64,000 bases of DNA from UBA6770 sp965660875 (GTDB taxonomy: Bacteria > Bacteroidota > Bacteroidia > Flavobacteriales_G > Salibacteraceae): contig CBFIBQ010000002.1 in NCBI GenBank assembly GCA_965660875.1, positions 159,720 through 223,719 on the forward strand, written 5' to 3'. Below the pieces are notes generated by a model, which made no database searches, had not been told where the DNA came from, and saw nothing but the letters and a program-made list of their open reading frames with translations. This document shows positions 18,487 to 27,011 of the stretch, in pieces. The translations under genes were made by a program, and so were the position numbers. Position 1 is the first letter of the stretch. Each line of letters starts with the position of its first letter.

Positions 18487-19807
18487 CTTTCTTAACTGAT
18501 CCAGGTAAACAGAAAACAATTAATTTATCGTGTGGCTCTGCCTTAAAATCTCCCATGGTAATCAATGTTTTACCATTTCTCACAGCACCGCCAATTACTG
18601 CGGTTTTTGGAAAATTGAGTTCTTTTATCGCTTTGCGCGTAATTTTTGATCCTGGCATTACCTCGTAGTCATAAATTTCAGCATTTAAGCCTCTTAGCAT
18701 GGTTGAGCTGATTACATTTCCTTTTCTAACGTATTGGAAAATACTACTCGCAGCAATGATTTTTTTATTTATGAAGACATCAATTCCAACGGTTTTGGAC
18801 AAGTGGATGTACTCCATGTTTTCTACCAAGGCTATGGTTTTAGGGACGCCATGAGCTTTAGCTACTAAGCAACTCATAATATTGGTTTCACTGTTTCCAG
18901 TTACCGCAATAAATACGCCCATTTGCTCAATGTTCTCTTCTTCCAAGAGTTCAACATCTCTGCAATCCCCATTGATTACCAAAACATTTTGAAGTTGGTC
19001 GGCGAGCTCAAATGCTTTCTCCTTATTTTGCTCTACAAGCTTTACATTATGGTCTTTGGACAGTGCTTTTGCCGTTTTTATACCAATTTTACTACCGCCT
19101 AGAATCATTACATTCTTGAAGGTTACTGACTTATTGCCCGTTAAGTTTAAAACAGGCTGTATGCCTTCTTTTTGGGCAATGAAATAACAGTCGTCACCTT
19201 TTTGTATCAGCGTATCACCTCTTGGAATAAGCGTTTTGCCATTTCGGTAAAGGGCAACCGCCATAAAATTTAGGCTTGGGTTTAGGTTAGCCGCCTCTCT
19301 AATAGTCTTCTCAATGATAGGCGCATTATCCCCTAAATGAATTCCAATAAGGTTCAATTTGCCTTTTTCAAATTGAAAGGCGTCTGTAAATGCAGACTGT
19401 TTTACTAAAAACTCAATTTCATCAACGGCTAGTTTTTCGGGAGAAATTAAAGAGTCGATTCCTAAGCTTTCAAATTTCAACCGGTCGTAGTTATGAATAA
19501 GTTCAGTATTGGCAATTCTAGCTATGGTTTTTTTTGCTCCAAGTCGCTTGCCCAAAATTGAAACTGTAAGGTTAGTCGATTCAGAGTCAGTTGCAGCAAT
19601 AAGTAGATCTGCAGCTTTTATTCCAGCCTCTTCTAGCGCGCTAACCGAGGTTGCATCGCCTTTAAAAATAAGTACGTCTGTATGCGACTCTGCATATTTT
19701 AATCGAGATTTATTTGTGTCGATTAATATTATATCCTGTGACTCATTTGCCAACAGTTTAGCTAAATGAACTCCAACTTCACCGGCGCCTGCAATAATTA
19801 TTTTCAT
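18467..19807 (-). CDS. trkA: Trk system potassium uptake regulatory protein TrkA
   Basis: The 446-residue protein is two tandem RCK units. Each has an N-terminal NAD-binding Rossmann half (GAGEVGVHLAKLLA at residues 7-20; GGSKIGIKTAKAL near 233) and a TrkA-C half (LNLIGIHLGDNAPIIEKTI; then SSTMLRGLNAEIYDYEVMPGSKI). It is the cytoplasmic gating ring of TrkH. The length is standard. The downstream trkH start is embedded in its last codons, implying translational coupling. A TAAATTTG -7 element sits at 19830-19837, ahead of the ATG. It is the first gene of the potassium-uptake unit. Confidence 0.96.
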   Translation of the reverse strand: MKIIIAGAGEVGVHLAKLLANESQDIILIDTNKSRLKYAESHTDVLIFKGDATSVSALEEAGIKAADLLIAATDSESTNLTVSILGKRLGAKKTIARIANTELIHNYDRLKFESLGIDSLISPEKLAVDEIEFLVKQSAFTDAFQFEKGKLNLIGIHLGDNAPIIEKTIREAANLNPSLNFMAVALYRNGKTLIPRGDTLIQKGDDCYFIAQKEGIQPVLNLTGNKSVTFKNVMILGGSKIGIKTAKALSKDHNVKLVEQNKEKAFELADQLQNVLVINGDCRDVELLEEENIEQMGVFIAVTGNSETNIMSCLVAKAHGVPKTIALVENMEYIHLSKTVGIDVFINKKIIAASSIFQYVRKGNVISSTMLRGLNAEIYDYEVMPGSKITRKAIKELNFPKTAVIGGAVRNGKTLITMGDFKAEPHDKLIVFCLPGSVKKVEGFFK

Positions 19808-20070
19808 TGAGCTTTATCCAAATCGAATGCAAATTTAATTGCTTTACTAGTATTCGTTTCGTTAAATCAAATAAGTTTAAAAGAATATTATAGCTAAGGA
19901 AATCGAATGAATGAAATATTATCCAATCGATTTTTTAACGAGAGGATGCTCTTATGCTTGATTCAACGCATAATAATGATAACATTCAACTATTCGCAAT
20001 GGTTGAAATAATAGCAGAGGCTATTTGTCTGCCTTTCAAATCAAAGTGTGTGATAAGTTAGAAACAAAAT
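19808..20070. promoter_or_regulatory. 263-base intergenic region with trkA promoter element
   Basis: The only clear signal is CAAATTTA at 19830-19837, which reads TAAATTTG (-7 consensus) on the minus strand toward trkA. No small open frame with coding character, tRNA or strong terminator hairpin is visible between trkA and the end of the TIG-domain gene. Confidence 0.4.
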
Positions 20071-21312
20071 TTATTTTACAAACTTATATACTGATGTGCC
20101 TAATGAGACTATGTATGTTCCGTTGGTTAACTCAGCTAAATTAATTTGGCCAGATTGATTTGTGGGAATGCTCTGAGTGAGCACCACTTTTCCTGAAGTA
20201 TCTGTAATGTATAAGTCAGCTTTTGCTGCACTCCAATTGCTTAGGTTGTAGTTTAATGACTTATTGGAGTAATAGAGTTTATTGTCTATGCCGTCCAATG
20301 TATTGATAGTTAATGGGGTTACTTTTTCTATTTTAAAATCAATGGTCGAAGTAGCTTCTTGGTTGTATGCCATAACTTTTATTTTTCCTGTTGTCGCACC
20401 AACAGGCACTTTTGCGGTTATTGAAGTGCTCGTTGCATTTGAAACCATAGCTTTCGTTCCATTGAACATTACGATATTCTTCGTTGCAGCACGTGAGAAT
20501 CCATTTCCTGAAATAGTTACATAGGAACCTTCTACACCTTTTTCAGGTGATAATCCATTAATAGTTAACACATCATGTACTGAAAAAGAGATACAAGTTT
20601 GATCGTTTGTAGTGTCTGCATCGTTTTTAACAGTTGTTGCAGCGCATACCTCATATAGTCCTACAGTATTTGGTTGAACGTTAATCAATTGAGCTGGTAT
20701 GTTTCCTTTTGCCGCGCCATTTGGAGCAATAGCTCGTTGAATGGGTAAGTTTAATTTGGATGTTGTTCCGTTTATGGAAAGCATCATTGAAATTGGAGTA
20801 GTGGTGTAAGGTGCCAAACCATTATTTCTTATTCGAACGTACATACTCGAAACATGGGTGTTGGTCAATAGGGTATCGCCATTATTCACTGCTGGGTTTG
20901 TAATCGCAATAGAATCTATAGAAAGATCTGGTTTAACGATTGTAAAAGTGGAACAACTCTGGTCATTAGTTGAGTCTGCATCAGTTTTTCCTACAATTTT
21001 GGTGGTCCTAAAACAAAGGGTATTTGAGCCGACCATTAAACTACTAAGGTTTAATCTAAGTCTAAGGTTGACAGTGTCTCCCTTGCCGTAACCTATAGAA
21101 GGGGCCCATGCACTTGCGGTTTTATTGATTCCGTTGAGTGAAAACCCAATTTTTATTGAATCGGAAGGTGCTAAAGAATCACCGTAATTGGCAAGGGTAA
21201 TTACAACGTTGGTATTACCTGCACATAGTTTATCACCATTCGCTGGGTTTAAAATGTTTTTTATACCCACATCATATGTTTGAGCAGTGGCCAAACCTAT
21301 AGCGAGAATCAA
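20071..21312 (-). CDS. TIG/IPT-domain secreted protein with T9SS type A sorting domain
   Basis: The protein has two repeated extracellular segments with CARDB-like character (YDVGIKNILNPANGDKLCAGNTNVVITLANYGDS; LSIDSIAITNPAVNNGD), each ending in an 'ND.TCSTF.I' turn. An IPT/TIG domain follows (LTINGLSPEKGVEGSYVTISGNGFS...VPVGATTGKIKV), then a divergent T9SS type A tail ending LTNGTYIVSLGTSVYKFVK. The start is uncertain. The first accepted start codon is the TTG at 21312, but that would remove the positively charged n-region of the signal peptide. The natural signal KKATLLFSALILAIGLATAQ continues upstream to an ATA codon at 21342 where ATG is expected. The next gene upstream encodes a shorter relative. 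Role unknown; surface-exposed or secreted. Confidence 0.8.
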   Translation of the reverse strand: MILAIGLATAQTYDVGIKNILNPANGDKLCAGNTNVVITLANYGDSLAPSDSIKIGFSLNGINKTASAWAPSIGYGKGDTVNLRLRLNLSSLMVGSNTLCFRTTKIVGKTDADSTNDQSCSTFTIVKPDLSIDSIAITNPAVNNGDTLLTNTHVSSMYVRIRNNGLAPYTTTPISMMLSINGTTSKLNLPIQRAIAPNGAAKGNIPAQLINVQPNTVGLYEVCAATTVKNDADTTNDQTCISFSVHDVLTINGLSPEKGVEGSYVTISGNGFSRAATKNIVMFNGTKAMVSNATSTSITAKVPVGATTGKIKVMAYNQEATSTIDFKIEKVTPLTINTLDGIDNKLYYSNKSLNYNLSNWSAAKADLYITDTSGKVVLTQSIPTNQSGQINLAELTNGTYIVSLGTSVYKFVK

Positions 21313-21412
21313 GGCGCTGAAAAGAAGTGTTGCTTTTTTTATGTCTTTCGTCTTTACTTTTGAGTATATACTTGAAAAAGTTTCTAAGGTTGGTTCTATT
21401 TTTAAAACAAAA

Positions 21413-21448
21413 AAAAACTTTCTAGGTAATACAACCTAGAAAGTTTTT
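21413..21448 (-). terminator. Rho-independent terminator after the 21469-22434 gene
   Basis: Perfect 15-base inverted repeat (AAAAACTTTCTAGGT at 21413-21427 and its complement at 21434-21448) with a 6-base loop, followed on the minus strand by a long T run. It lies about 20 bases past the stop of the upstream minus-strand gene. The plus strand also ends in T's, so it may act in both directions. Confidence 0.85.
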
Positions 21449-21468
21449 ATAACTGATTTGAGCAATTT

Positions 21469-22434
21469 CTATTTCGAAAACTTCAAATATTCGTTGCCAT
21501 AAACAGCAATGTAAATTCCCTTTTGAAGTTCACTTAGATGAATCATTTCAGTTGAGTTTAGGTTTAAATTGTTTTGCTCAATAACAACTTTACCCGTTAA
21601 GTCAACTACTTTTAGATTGTTGTCTACTGCATTTGTATGCAATTCCAGTGCACTATTTTTAATACTTCCAAAAGCAGAAAGTTCTTTAATCTCCTTAATA
21701 GAAGTAGGGTAAACAGCATTTCCGTCACCGTCAAGAACTGTAAAATCAGTAGCGCTGGTAGCACTTAAACCTCCAGACTCCACAGTGATTTTTCCACTAA
21801 CGCCATTTGCAGGAACTGTAGCAACAATCTCCTTGCTTGAAGCAGATTTAATTACAGCAGTTTCACCACCAATTTTTACCATATTACTGGCCGCGTCAGG
21901 ACCAAAATAAGATCCAGAAATGGTCACATCGGTACCTACTGCCCCTTCTTCTGGGGTAAAAGATTTTAGAGAGATTTGACGGTCCCATACGCTGTAGGTA
22001 GCACATGCGGTGTCGTTTGCTGTAGATCCGCCTAAGCCGCCTCGAGACCAAAACACAGGCCAAGCGCATATTTCAACATTGGCAACAGGCACACTAAATA
22101 CTTGGTTTCTGCGAATAATGATTTCTGTAATACTAAAATTACCAGAACCAGCTGGTAAGTTTTTTCCCGCTATGCCGCCATAACTTCCAATTGGAAGTCC
22201 GCCAACAGATACACCAAATGCAAGTGAGTCTAAAGTGCTTACTATACCCCCAGCAGCGTTATTGAAGACAACTCCTAAATACACGGTGTCGTTCAATAAA
22301 ACGGTATCGTTTTCAATTTTAGCCCAACCAGTATCGACCTTGGAGCGAATGACGATATCGTCCACTGCAAAGTCTTGTGCAGCTATCGAGAATGAAACAA
22401 ATAAGATTAGTGTAAGCGTAAAAAAGTTTTTCAT
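21469..22434 (-). CDS. TIG/IPT-domain secreted protein with T9SS type A sorting domain (paralogue)
   Basis: The 321-residue product begins with a signal peptide (MKNFFTLTLILFVSFSIAAQ). One CARDB-like segment (DFAVDDIVIRSKVDTG...CATYSVWD) leads into an IPT/TIG domain (SLKSFTPEEGAVGTDVTISGSYFGP...VPANGVSGKITV). The final 75 residues (LKVVDLTGKVVIEQNNLN... LSELQKGIYIAVYGNEYLKFSK) are a degenerate type A T9SS sorting domain. The domain order and C-terminal phrasing match the neighbouring 20071-21312 gene, so the two look like a tandem duplication with different numbers of CARDB units. A strong terminator follows, so they are transcribed separately. No enzymatic motif is visible. Confidence 0.85.
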   Translation of the reverse strand: MKNFFTLTLILFVSFSIAAQDFAVDDIVIRSKVDTGWAKIENDTVLLNDTVYLGVVFNNAAGGIVSTLDSLAFGVSVGGLPIGSYGGIAGKNLPAGSGNFSITEIIIRRNQVFSVPVANVEICAWPVFWSRGGLGGSTANDTACATYSVWDRQISLKSFTPEEGAVGTDVTISGSYFGPDAASNMVKIGGETAVIKSASSKEIVATVPANGVSGKITVESGGLSATSATDFTVLDGDGNAVYPTSIKEIKELSAFGSIKNSALELHTNAVDNNLKVVDLTGKVVIEQNNLNLNSTEMIHLSELQKGIYIAVYGNEYLKFSK

Positions 22435-22535
22435 GTTGTAAAGTTTTAAGTATTATTTCTATTAAGACAACTAAAGTAAAGGAAATTGAAGCAGATTGTA
22501 CTTGTTTGATAAATTGCAAAGGTGGAGCCGTGAAC

Positions 22536-23366
22536 CTATAATTTATTTCCGCAATTTGAGCAAAAGTTCGGACCCGGTCTTGGGTACTGCGCTGAACAAT
22601 TTGAGCATGTTTTTTGATTTTCAGCAAGCGTCTGTTTCTTTTTGTCCTGAGCTTCTTTTATGTTGAGCGTTACAATTCCAGTTGGAACAGCAATGATTGC
22701 GTAAGCAATAATCATTGCAAATGCTGCTATCGCTTGTCCTAGAGTAGTCTCAGGAGCTATATCCCCATATCCTACAGTGGTCATGGTTACAATCGCCCAA
22801 TAGATACTGCGCGGTATACTTGTAAAGCCATGCTCTGGTCCTTCGATAAGAAACATTAAGGTGCCGATTAGAATGTTGATGCTTAAAACAACACCAAAAA
22901 ACACAATTATCTTTTGTCGACTTTGCCTTAAACCCTCTAGTAAAACCGTGGCTTGACCAACGTAAGTGGATAAACCAAGAATCCGAAACACTCTCAGTAA
23001 TCTAAAGGTTCTGATGATTTGTAGGTAATGGGACCCCGTCATGATTATGCCTAGATATGTTGGTAAAATGGATAAAAGATCGATGATCCCAAAAAAGCTG
23101 GTTATATACTTAATTGGATTTTTTGAAGAATAAACGCGCAAGCCGTATTCAATGGTAAAAAATATGGTGAATCCCCATTCAAAAGCGTAGAGCAGTGTTC
23201 CGTGTTGTTCATAAATCGTTTGAACGCTATCCAGCATTAAAACAGCAACACTGAGCAGTATAAATAGGAGTAAAACAATGTCAAAGAGCTTTCCAGCAAA
23301 AGTTTCATGACCGAAAATAATGTCATGAATTTTATTTTGAATAGCGTTTGTTTTTCTATCTGCCAT
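22536..23366 (-). CDS. Voltage-gated-type potassium channel with C-terminal zinc ribbon
   Basis: The ATG at 23366 (MADRKTNAIQNK) is chosen; a TTG twelve bases upstream is the longer option. The 276-residue protein has six hydrophobic helices. Helix four is an arginine-rich S4-like segment (IIRTFRLLRVFRILGL) and the pore loop has the potassium filter TVGYGD. A soluble tail ends in CSNCSAQYPRPGPNFCSNCGNKL, a CxxC-x12-CxxC zinc ribbon. It belongs to the single-domain ion-transporter family and should conduct K+ across the inner membrane. The zinc ribbon may sense metal or redox state or aid assembly, which is inference. It lies near trkH-trkA, with the two TIG proteins between. Confidence 0.92.
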   Translation of the reverse strand: MADRKTNAIQNKIHDIIFGHETFAGKLFDIVLLLFILLSVAVLMLDSVQTIYEQHGTLLYAFEWGFTIFFTIEYGLRVYSSKNPIKYITSFFGIIDLLSILPTYLGIIMTGSHYLQIIRTFRLLRVFRILGLSTYVGQATVLLEGLRQSRQKIIVFFGVVLSINILIGTLMFLIEGPEHGFTSIPRSIYWAIVTMTTVGYGDIAPETTLGQAIAAFAMIIAYAIIAVPTGIVTLNIKEAQDKKKQTLAENQKTCSNCSAQYPRPGPNFCSNCGNKL

Positions 23367-23416
23367 AATCTTTCGCAAGTATAAATAACTTGTAGTAAAA
23401 CAAGTATATCAAATAA

Positions 23417-23440
23417 AAAAGGGACCCGAGGGTCCCTTTT
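23417..23440 (-). terminator. Rho-independent terminator of the atpD-atpC transcript
   Basis: Stem AAAAGGGACC (23417-23426) pairs with GGTCCCTTTT (23431-23440) around a 4-base loop. On the minus strand it is followed by TT and then ATTT. It lies 37 bases after the atpC stop. Confidence 0.88.
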
Positions 23441-23476
23441 AATGCGGAATTAATTAACTATTAACTAAAAACAACT

Positions 23477-23710
23477 TTACTCCGCAAGTACAACTATCTT
23501 GTTTTTCAGCACTTCCACCACACCACCTTCGATATCAAAAGATTGCTCTCCATCATTTGCAGTGACGATAATGCTACCTTTTTTCAAAGCTGCAATCATT
23601 GGTGCGTGATCGTTCATTACACCAAAAGAACCATCTTTACCTGGAAAGTTAGCTACGGTAGCCTCTCCGGAAAAAATGCTTTTGTCTGCTGTAAGGATTT
23701 CTATATGCAT
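23477..23710 (-). CDS. atpC: F1Fo ATP synthase epsilon subunit
   Basis: The 77-residue protein corresponds to the N-terminal beta-sandwich of the epsilon subunit (MHIEILTADKSIFSGEATVANFPGKDGSFGVMNDHAPMIAAL...). The C-terminal helical hairpin that inhibits hydrolysis in longer homologues is absent; this short form is usual in Bacteroidota. It contacts the gamma subunit at the base of F1 and couples rotation to catalysis. It lies 26 bases downstream of atpD and ahead of a strong terminator, so the transcript appears to contain only these two genes from the operon. Confidence 0.94.
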   Translation of the reverse strand: MHIEILTADKSIFSGEATVANFPGKDGSFGVMNDHAPMIAALKKGSIIVTANDGEQSFDIEGGVVEVLKNKIVVLAE

Positions 23711-23736
23711 AATATTTTTTTAAAAGGGAAGAACAA

Positions 23737-25242
23737 TTAGTCCATTGCAAGCATTTGCTCACCAGCTTCAATTGCTTCTTCAATTGAACCTTTTAAGTTA
23801 AATGCAGCTTCAGGGTACTTGTCCACTTCTCCGTTCATAATCATGTTAAAGCCCTTTATGGTTTCTTCAATAGGCACAAAAACACCAGCCAATCCAGTAA
23901 ATTGCTCCGCAACATGGAAGGGTTGTGATAAGAAACGTTGTACACGTCGCGCTCTATGCACAGCCAATTTATCTTCTTCAGATAATTCGTCCATACCTAA
24001 AATCGCAATAATATCTTGTAATTCTTTGTAGCGCTGTAAAATCTCTTTTACACGCTGAGCACATTTGTAATGCTCTTCACCTACAATTTCTTGAGTTAAA
24101 ATTCTAGAAGTAGAATCTAATGGGTCTACCGCTGGATAAATACCCAACTCAGCAATCTTTCTTGACAATACCGTAGTTGCATCCAAGTGAGCAAATGTTG
24201 TTGCAGGAGCAGGGTCAGTAAGGTCATCCGCAGGTACATATACCGCTTGAACTGAAGTAATCGAACCGTTTTTAGTAGAAGTAATTCGTTCTTGCATGGC
24301 ACCCATTTCTGAAGAAAGTGTAGGTTGATACCCTACAGCAGAAGGCATACGTCCAAGGAGCGCAGATACTTCAGACCCTGCTTGTGTGAAACGGAAAATA
24401 TTGTCGATAAAGAATAGAATATCTCTACCTGCTCCGCTTGCATCGCCATCACGGTAGTACTCCGCTAAAGTAAGTCCAGATAAAGCCACACGAGCACGTG
24501 CCCCAGGAGGTTCATTCATTTGACCAAATACAAATGCTGCCTTAGATTCTTTCAATTGAGCTGCGTCTACTTTTGATACATCCCAACCACCTTTTTCCAT
24601 AGATTCCATGAAATCATCACCGTACTTGATAATCCCGGATTCTAACATTTCACGTAATAAGTCGTTTCCTTCACGAGTTCTTTCACCAACACCAGCAAAA
24701 ACAGATAGACCATCATGACCTTTCGCAATGTTGTTGATCAGCTCTTGGATCAATACAGTTTTACCAACACCAGCACCACCGAATAAGCCAATTTTACCAC
24801 CTTTAGAGTATGGCTCAATCAAATCAATTACTTTGATTCCGGTAAAAAGTACTTCTGAAGCCGTAGATAGGTCTTCAAAGCGAGGTGCTTCACGGTGAAT
24901 CGGACTTCCGTTGGTTTTGTCTATTGGACCAATACCGTCAATTGTGTCGCCAACAACATTGAAAAGGCGACCGTTAATTTCGTCGCCGATAGGCATTTTA
25001 ATTGCTGCGCCAGTTGCAGTTACTTCAATCCCTCTCCTAAGACCATCAGTGGCCTCCATAGAAATCGCTCTAATTGTATCTTCGCCAATATGCTGCTGAC
25101 ATTCTAGAACAACGATATTTCCAGAAGGAGTAGTAACCGTTAATGCATCGTAAATATTTGGAAGTTCACTTCCTTCAGTATTAAATGTTACGTCGATTAC
25201 TGGTCCGATTATTTGTGAAATTTTCCCTACTTGTGTAGACAT
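23737..25242 (-). CDS. atpD: F1Fo ATP synthase beta subunit
   Basis: The ATG at 25242 (MSTQVGKISQIIGPVIDV) is chosen over an in-frame upstream codon because it matches the family start. The 501-residue catalytic subunit carries Walker A GGAGVGKT at residues 155-162, GERTREGNDL, the Walker B region (ILFFIDNIFRF), LLGRMPSAVGYQPTL, and the C-terminal DELSEED loop seen here as MDELSEEDKL. It synthesises ATP at the alpha/beta interface in the cytoplasmic F1 head. The alpha, gamma, delta and Fo genes are not in this window, a split arrangement common in this phylum. A TACTTTTG -7 element lies at 25288-25295. Confidence 0.98.
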   Translation of the reverse strand: MSTQVGKISQIIGPVIDVTFNTEGSELPNIYDALTVTTPSGNIVVLECQQHIGEDTIRAISMEATDGLRRGIEVTATGAAIKMPIGDEINGRLFNVVGDTIDGIGPIDKTNGSPIHREAPRFEDLSTASEVLFTGIKVIDLIEPYSKGGKIGLFGGAGVGKTVLIQELINNIAKGHDGLSVFAGVGERTREGNDLLREMLESGIIKYGDDFMESMEKGGWDVSKVDAAQLKESKAAFVFGQMNEPPGARARVALSGLTLAEYYRDGDASGAGRDILFFIDNIFRFTQAGSEVSALLGRMPSAVGYQPTLSSEMGAMQERITSTKNGSITSVQAVYVPADDLTDPAPATTFAHLDATTVLSRKIAELGIYPAVDPLDSTSRILTQEIVGEEHYKCAQRVKEILQRYKELQDIIAILGMDELSEEDKLAVHRARRVQRFLSQPFHVAEQFTGLAGVFVPIEETIKGFNMIMNGEVDKYPEAAFNLKGSIEEAIEAGEQMLAMD

Positions 25243-25287
25243 TTTTTTGGAATAAATAGTTAAAAATCCGTGTGTTAAAATCAGCGG

Positions 25288-25295
25288 CAAAAGTA
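25288..25295 (-). promoter_or_regulatory. TAnnTTTG -7 element upstream of atpD
   Basis: CAAAAGTA on the plus strand reads TACTTTTG on the minus strand, an exact -7 consensus about 45 bases upstream of the atpD start. A clear -33 TTTG at standard spacing is not visible. Confidence 0.4.
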
Positions 25296-25343
25296 TAATA
25301 TTCAGTTGTAAAATTTATCGTGTTTCAAATATTTATATATGTC

Positions 25344-25351
25344 TATTTTTG
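25344..25351 (+). promoter_or_regulatory. TAnnTTTG -7 element upstream of ribF
   Basis: TATTTTTG is an exact match to the -7 consensus, on the plus strand in the divergent atpD/ribF gap, about 95 bases before the TTG start of ribF. A partial TTTC -33-like element lies upstream at a short distance. Confidence 0.35.
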
Positions 25352-25445
25352 GTCTGCATTATTGTGTTGTTAATTATTATTTCATCTAATTGATAATTAA
25401 ACACTTAATAATAGAATTCGGTTAACAAAAACTTAAGGTAAAGTA

Positions 25446-26375
25446 TTGAAAGTTTATTCGAGCATAGAAGAGTTTGATCATCGTCACCAAGTAGTCGCTA
25501 CTGTTGGTACGTTTGACGGTGTGCATTTGGGACATTCTTTTATATTAAATCAATTGAACCAAGAGGCTGAGAGATTGGGAGGTGAATCTGTTCTTTTGAC
25601 TTTTTACCCACACCCTCGAATGGTCATTTTTCCAGATAATAACGATTTGAAAATGCTGAATACCCAAGAGGAAAAAGTGGATTTGTTAGATAAATCTGGA
25701 TTGGATCATTTAATTATTCATCCATTTACCAGAGAGTTTTCGCGTTTAAACTCTGTTGAATTTGTGAGAGATATTTTGGTGAACCAGCTGGGCGTAAAGA
25801 AATTGATTATTGGTTACGATCATCATTTTGGTAGAAACAGAGAGGGCAGTTTCGATGACTTAATAGAACTGTCAAACCTGTACGGTTTTGATGTGGAGCA
25901 AATTGAAGCACAGGAATTTAAGGATACGCGCGTAAGTTCAACAAAAATTAGATCAGCCATAGATAGTGGCGATATGAAAACTGCACGCCATTACTTAGGG
26001 TATTATTTTATACTTTCTGGCACTGTGGTGAAAGGTGCGGGGATAGGACGACAATTAGGATTCAAGACAGCCAATTTACAAATTAACAACCCCTACAAAA
26101 TAATTCCGCCAAATGCCGTTTATGCAGTGCTGGTTCAAATAGGAACACGTCAATTCAAGGGTATGCTCAACATTGGTGTTAGACCCAGTATAGAGGATTC
26201 CGGGAAGCAGAGCATAGAAGTTCATATATTTGATTTGGATGAAGATTTGTATGGGAGTCAAATAAGTCTTTCATTGGTCGAGAAAATAAGGGAAGAAAAG
26301 AAGTTTAATAATGTTGAAGAACTCAAACAGCAGCTGGATTTTGATAAAGCTAAGTGTGAAGCTTTGCTTGCTTAG
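25446..26375 (+). CDS. ribF: Bifunctional riboflavin kinase / FAD synthetase
   Basis: The 309-residue enzyme converts riboflavin to FMN and then FAD. The FAD synthetase half shows the nucleotidyltransferase signature TVGTFDGVHLGH near residues 19-30, FYPHPRMV, IIGYDHHFGRNREGS and VSSTKIRSAI. The riboflavin kinase half starts near residue 190 (GTVVKGAGIGRQLGFKTANL). The start is a TTG at 25446: an in-frame TAA at 25434 excludes extension and the next ATG falls after the first conserved motif. The downstream leucine-rich-repeat gene overlaps its last codons. Confidence 0.96.
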   Translation: MKVYSSIEEFDHRHQVVATVGTFDGVHLGHSFILNQLNQEAERLGGESVLLTFYPHPRMVIFPDNNDLKMLNTQEEKVDLLDKSGLDHLIIHPFTREFSRLNSVEFVRDILVNQLGVKKLIIGYDHHFGRNREGSFDDLIELSNLYGFDVEQIEAQEFKDTRVSSTKIRSAIDSGDMKTARHYLGYYFILSGTVVKGAGIGRQLGFKTANLQINNPYKIIPPNAVYAVLVQIGTRQFKGMLNIGVRPSIEDSGKQSIEVHIFDLDEDLYGSQISLSLVEKIREEKKFNNVEELKQQLDFDKAKCEALLA

Positions 26376-26943
26376 CCTTTTACTTGCACCTTCAATTTCT
26401 TCTCAAACCTTGTATACTCCTGAGGAGTTGGATACGGTAAAACTCTATACTGATTTAGAAAAAGCGCTAGAACAACCAAATAATGTTGTCCGATTACAGC
26501 TTAAAAAAGAAAAATTAAAAACTATTCCTGAGGAGGTTTACACTCTAAAGAATTTACAATATTTAGATTTATCTAGGAATAAATTAGACACCTTGACAGG
26601 TGACTTAGGGGCGCTGAAAAATTTGAGAGTGCTCATACTCAACCGGAATGAATTGGATTATTTGCCCGCGGTCATTGGGGAATTAGAAAATTTATTGGTG
26701 TTACGTGCAAGTAACAACTACCTGTGGGAAATCCATCAAGATATTGGTAAGCTAACACAACTCGAAGTACTTGATATTTGGGCCAATCGCTTGGTAATTC
26801 TGCCACAATCCATTGAGAATTTAACTCGTTTGAGGGAAATGGACATGCGTGTAAACCCCGTAAAACGCGAGCAGCAAGAAGAGATTCAAAGTTATATTCC
26901 CAACTGTACTGCAAATTTTTCATACGACTGCAAGTGTTACTGA
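26356..26943 (+). CDS. Secreted leucine-rich-repeat protein
   Basis: A GTG start at 26356 is chosen because it gives a normal signal peptide (MKLCLLSLLLAPSISSQ); the ATG at 26311 would add 15 residues that make little sense as an n-region. The mature protein has five or six 23-residue leucine-rich repeats of the bacterial type (LQYLDLSRNKLDTLTGDLGALKN, LRVLILNRNELDYLPAVIGELEN, LEVLDIWANRLVILPQSIENLTR). It ends in a cysteine-containing tail (CTANFSYDCKCY). It is probably exported to the periplasm or surface and mediates protein binding; the partner is unknown. The start lies inside the final 20 bases of ribF, so translation may be coupled. Confidence 0.85.
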   Translation: MKLCLLSLLLAPSISSQTLYTPEELDTVKLYTDLEKALEQPNNVVRLQLKKEKLKTIPEEVYTLKNLQYLDLSRNKLDTLTGDLGALKNLRVLILNRNELDYLPAVIGELENLLVLRASNNYLWEIHQDIGKLTQLEVLDIWANRLVILPQSIENLTRLREMDMRVNPVKREQQEEIQSYIPNCTANFSYDCKCY

Positions 26944-27011
26944 TAGGGTTTTAAATATGTTTTAACCCAATTTTCTATGTGTGCAAGCATACATTGTTAA
27001 CTTTACTTCCT

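Noticed and set aside
16266..25445. Search for tRNA or rRNA genes in the larger intergenic gaps (also 19808-20070, 31598-31788, 37694-37843, 46958-47215)
   Set aside because: No cloverleaf-like sequence with a T-loop GTTCRA and matching acceptor stem was found by eye.
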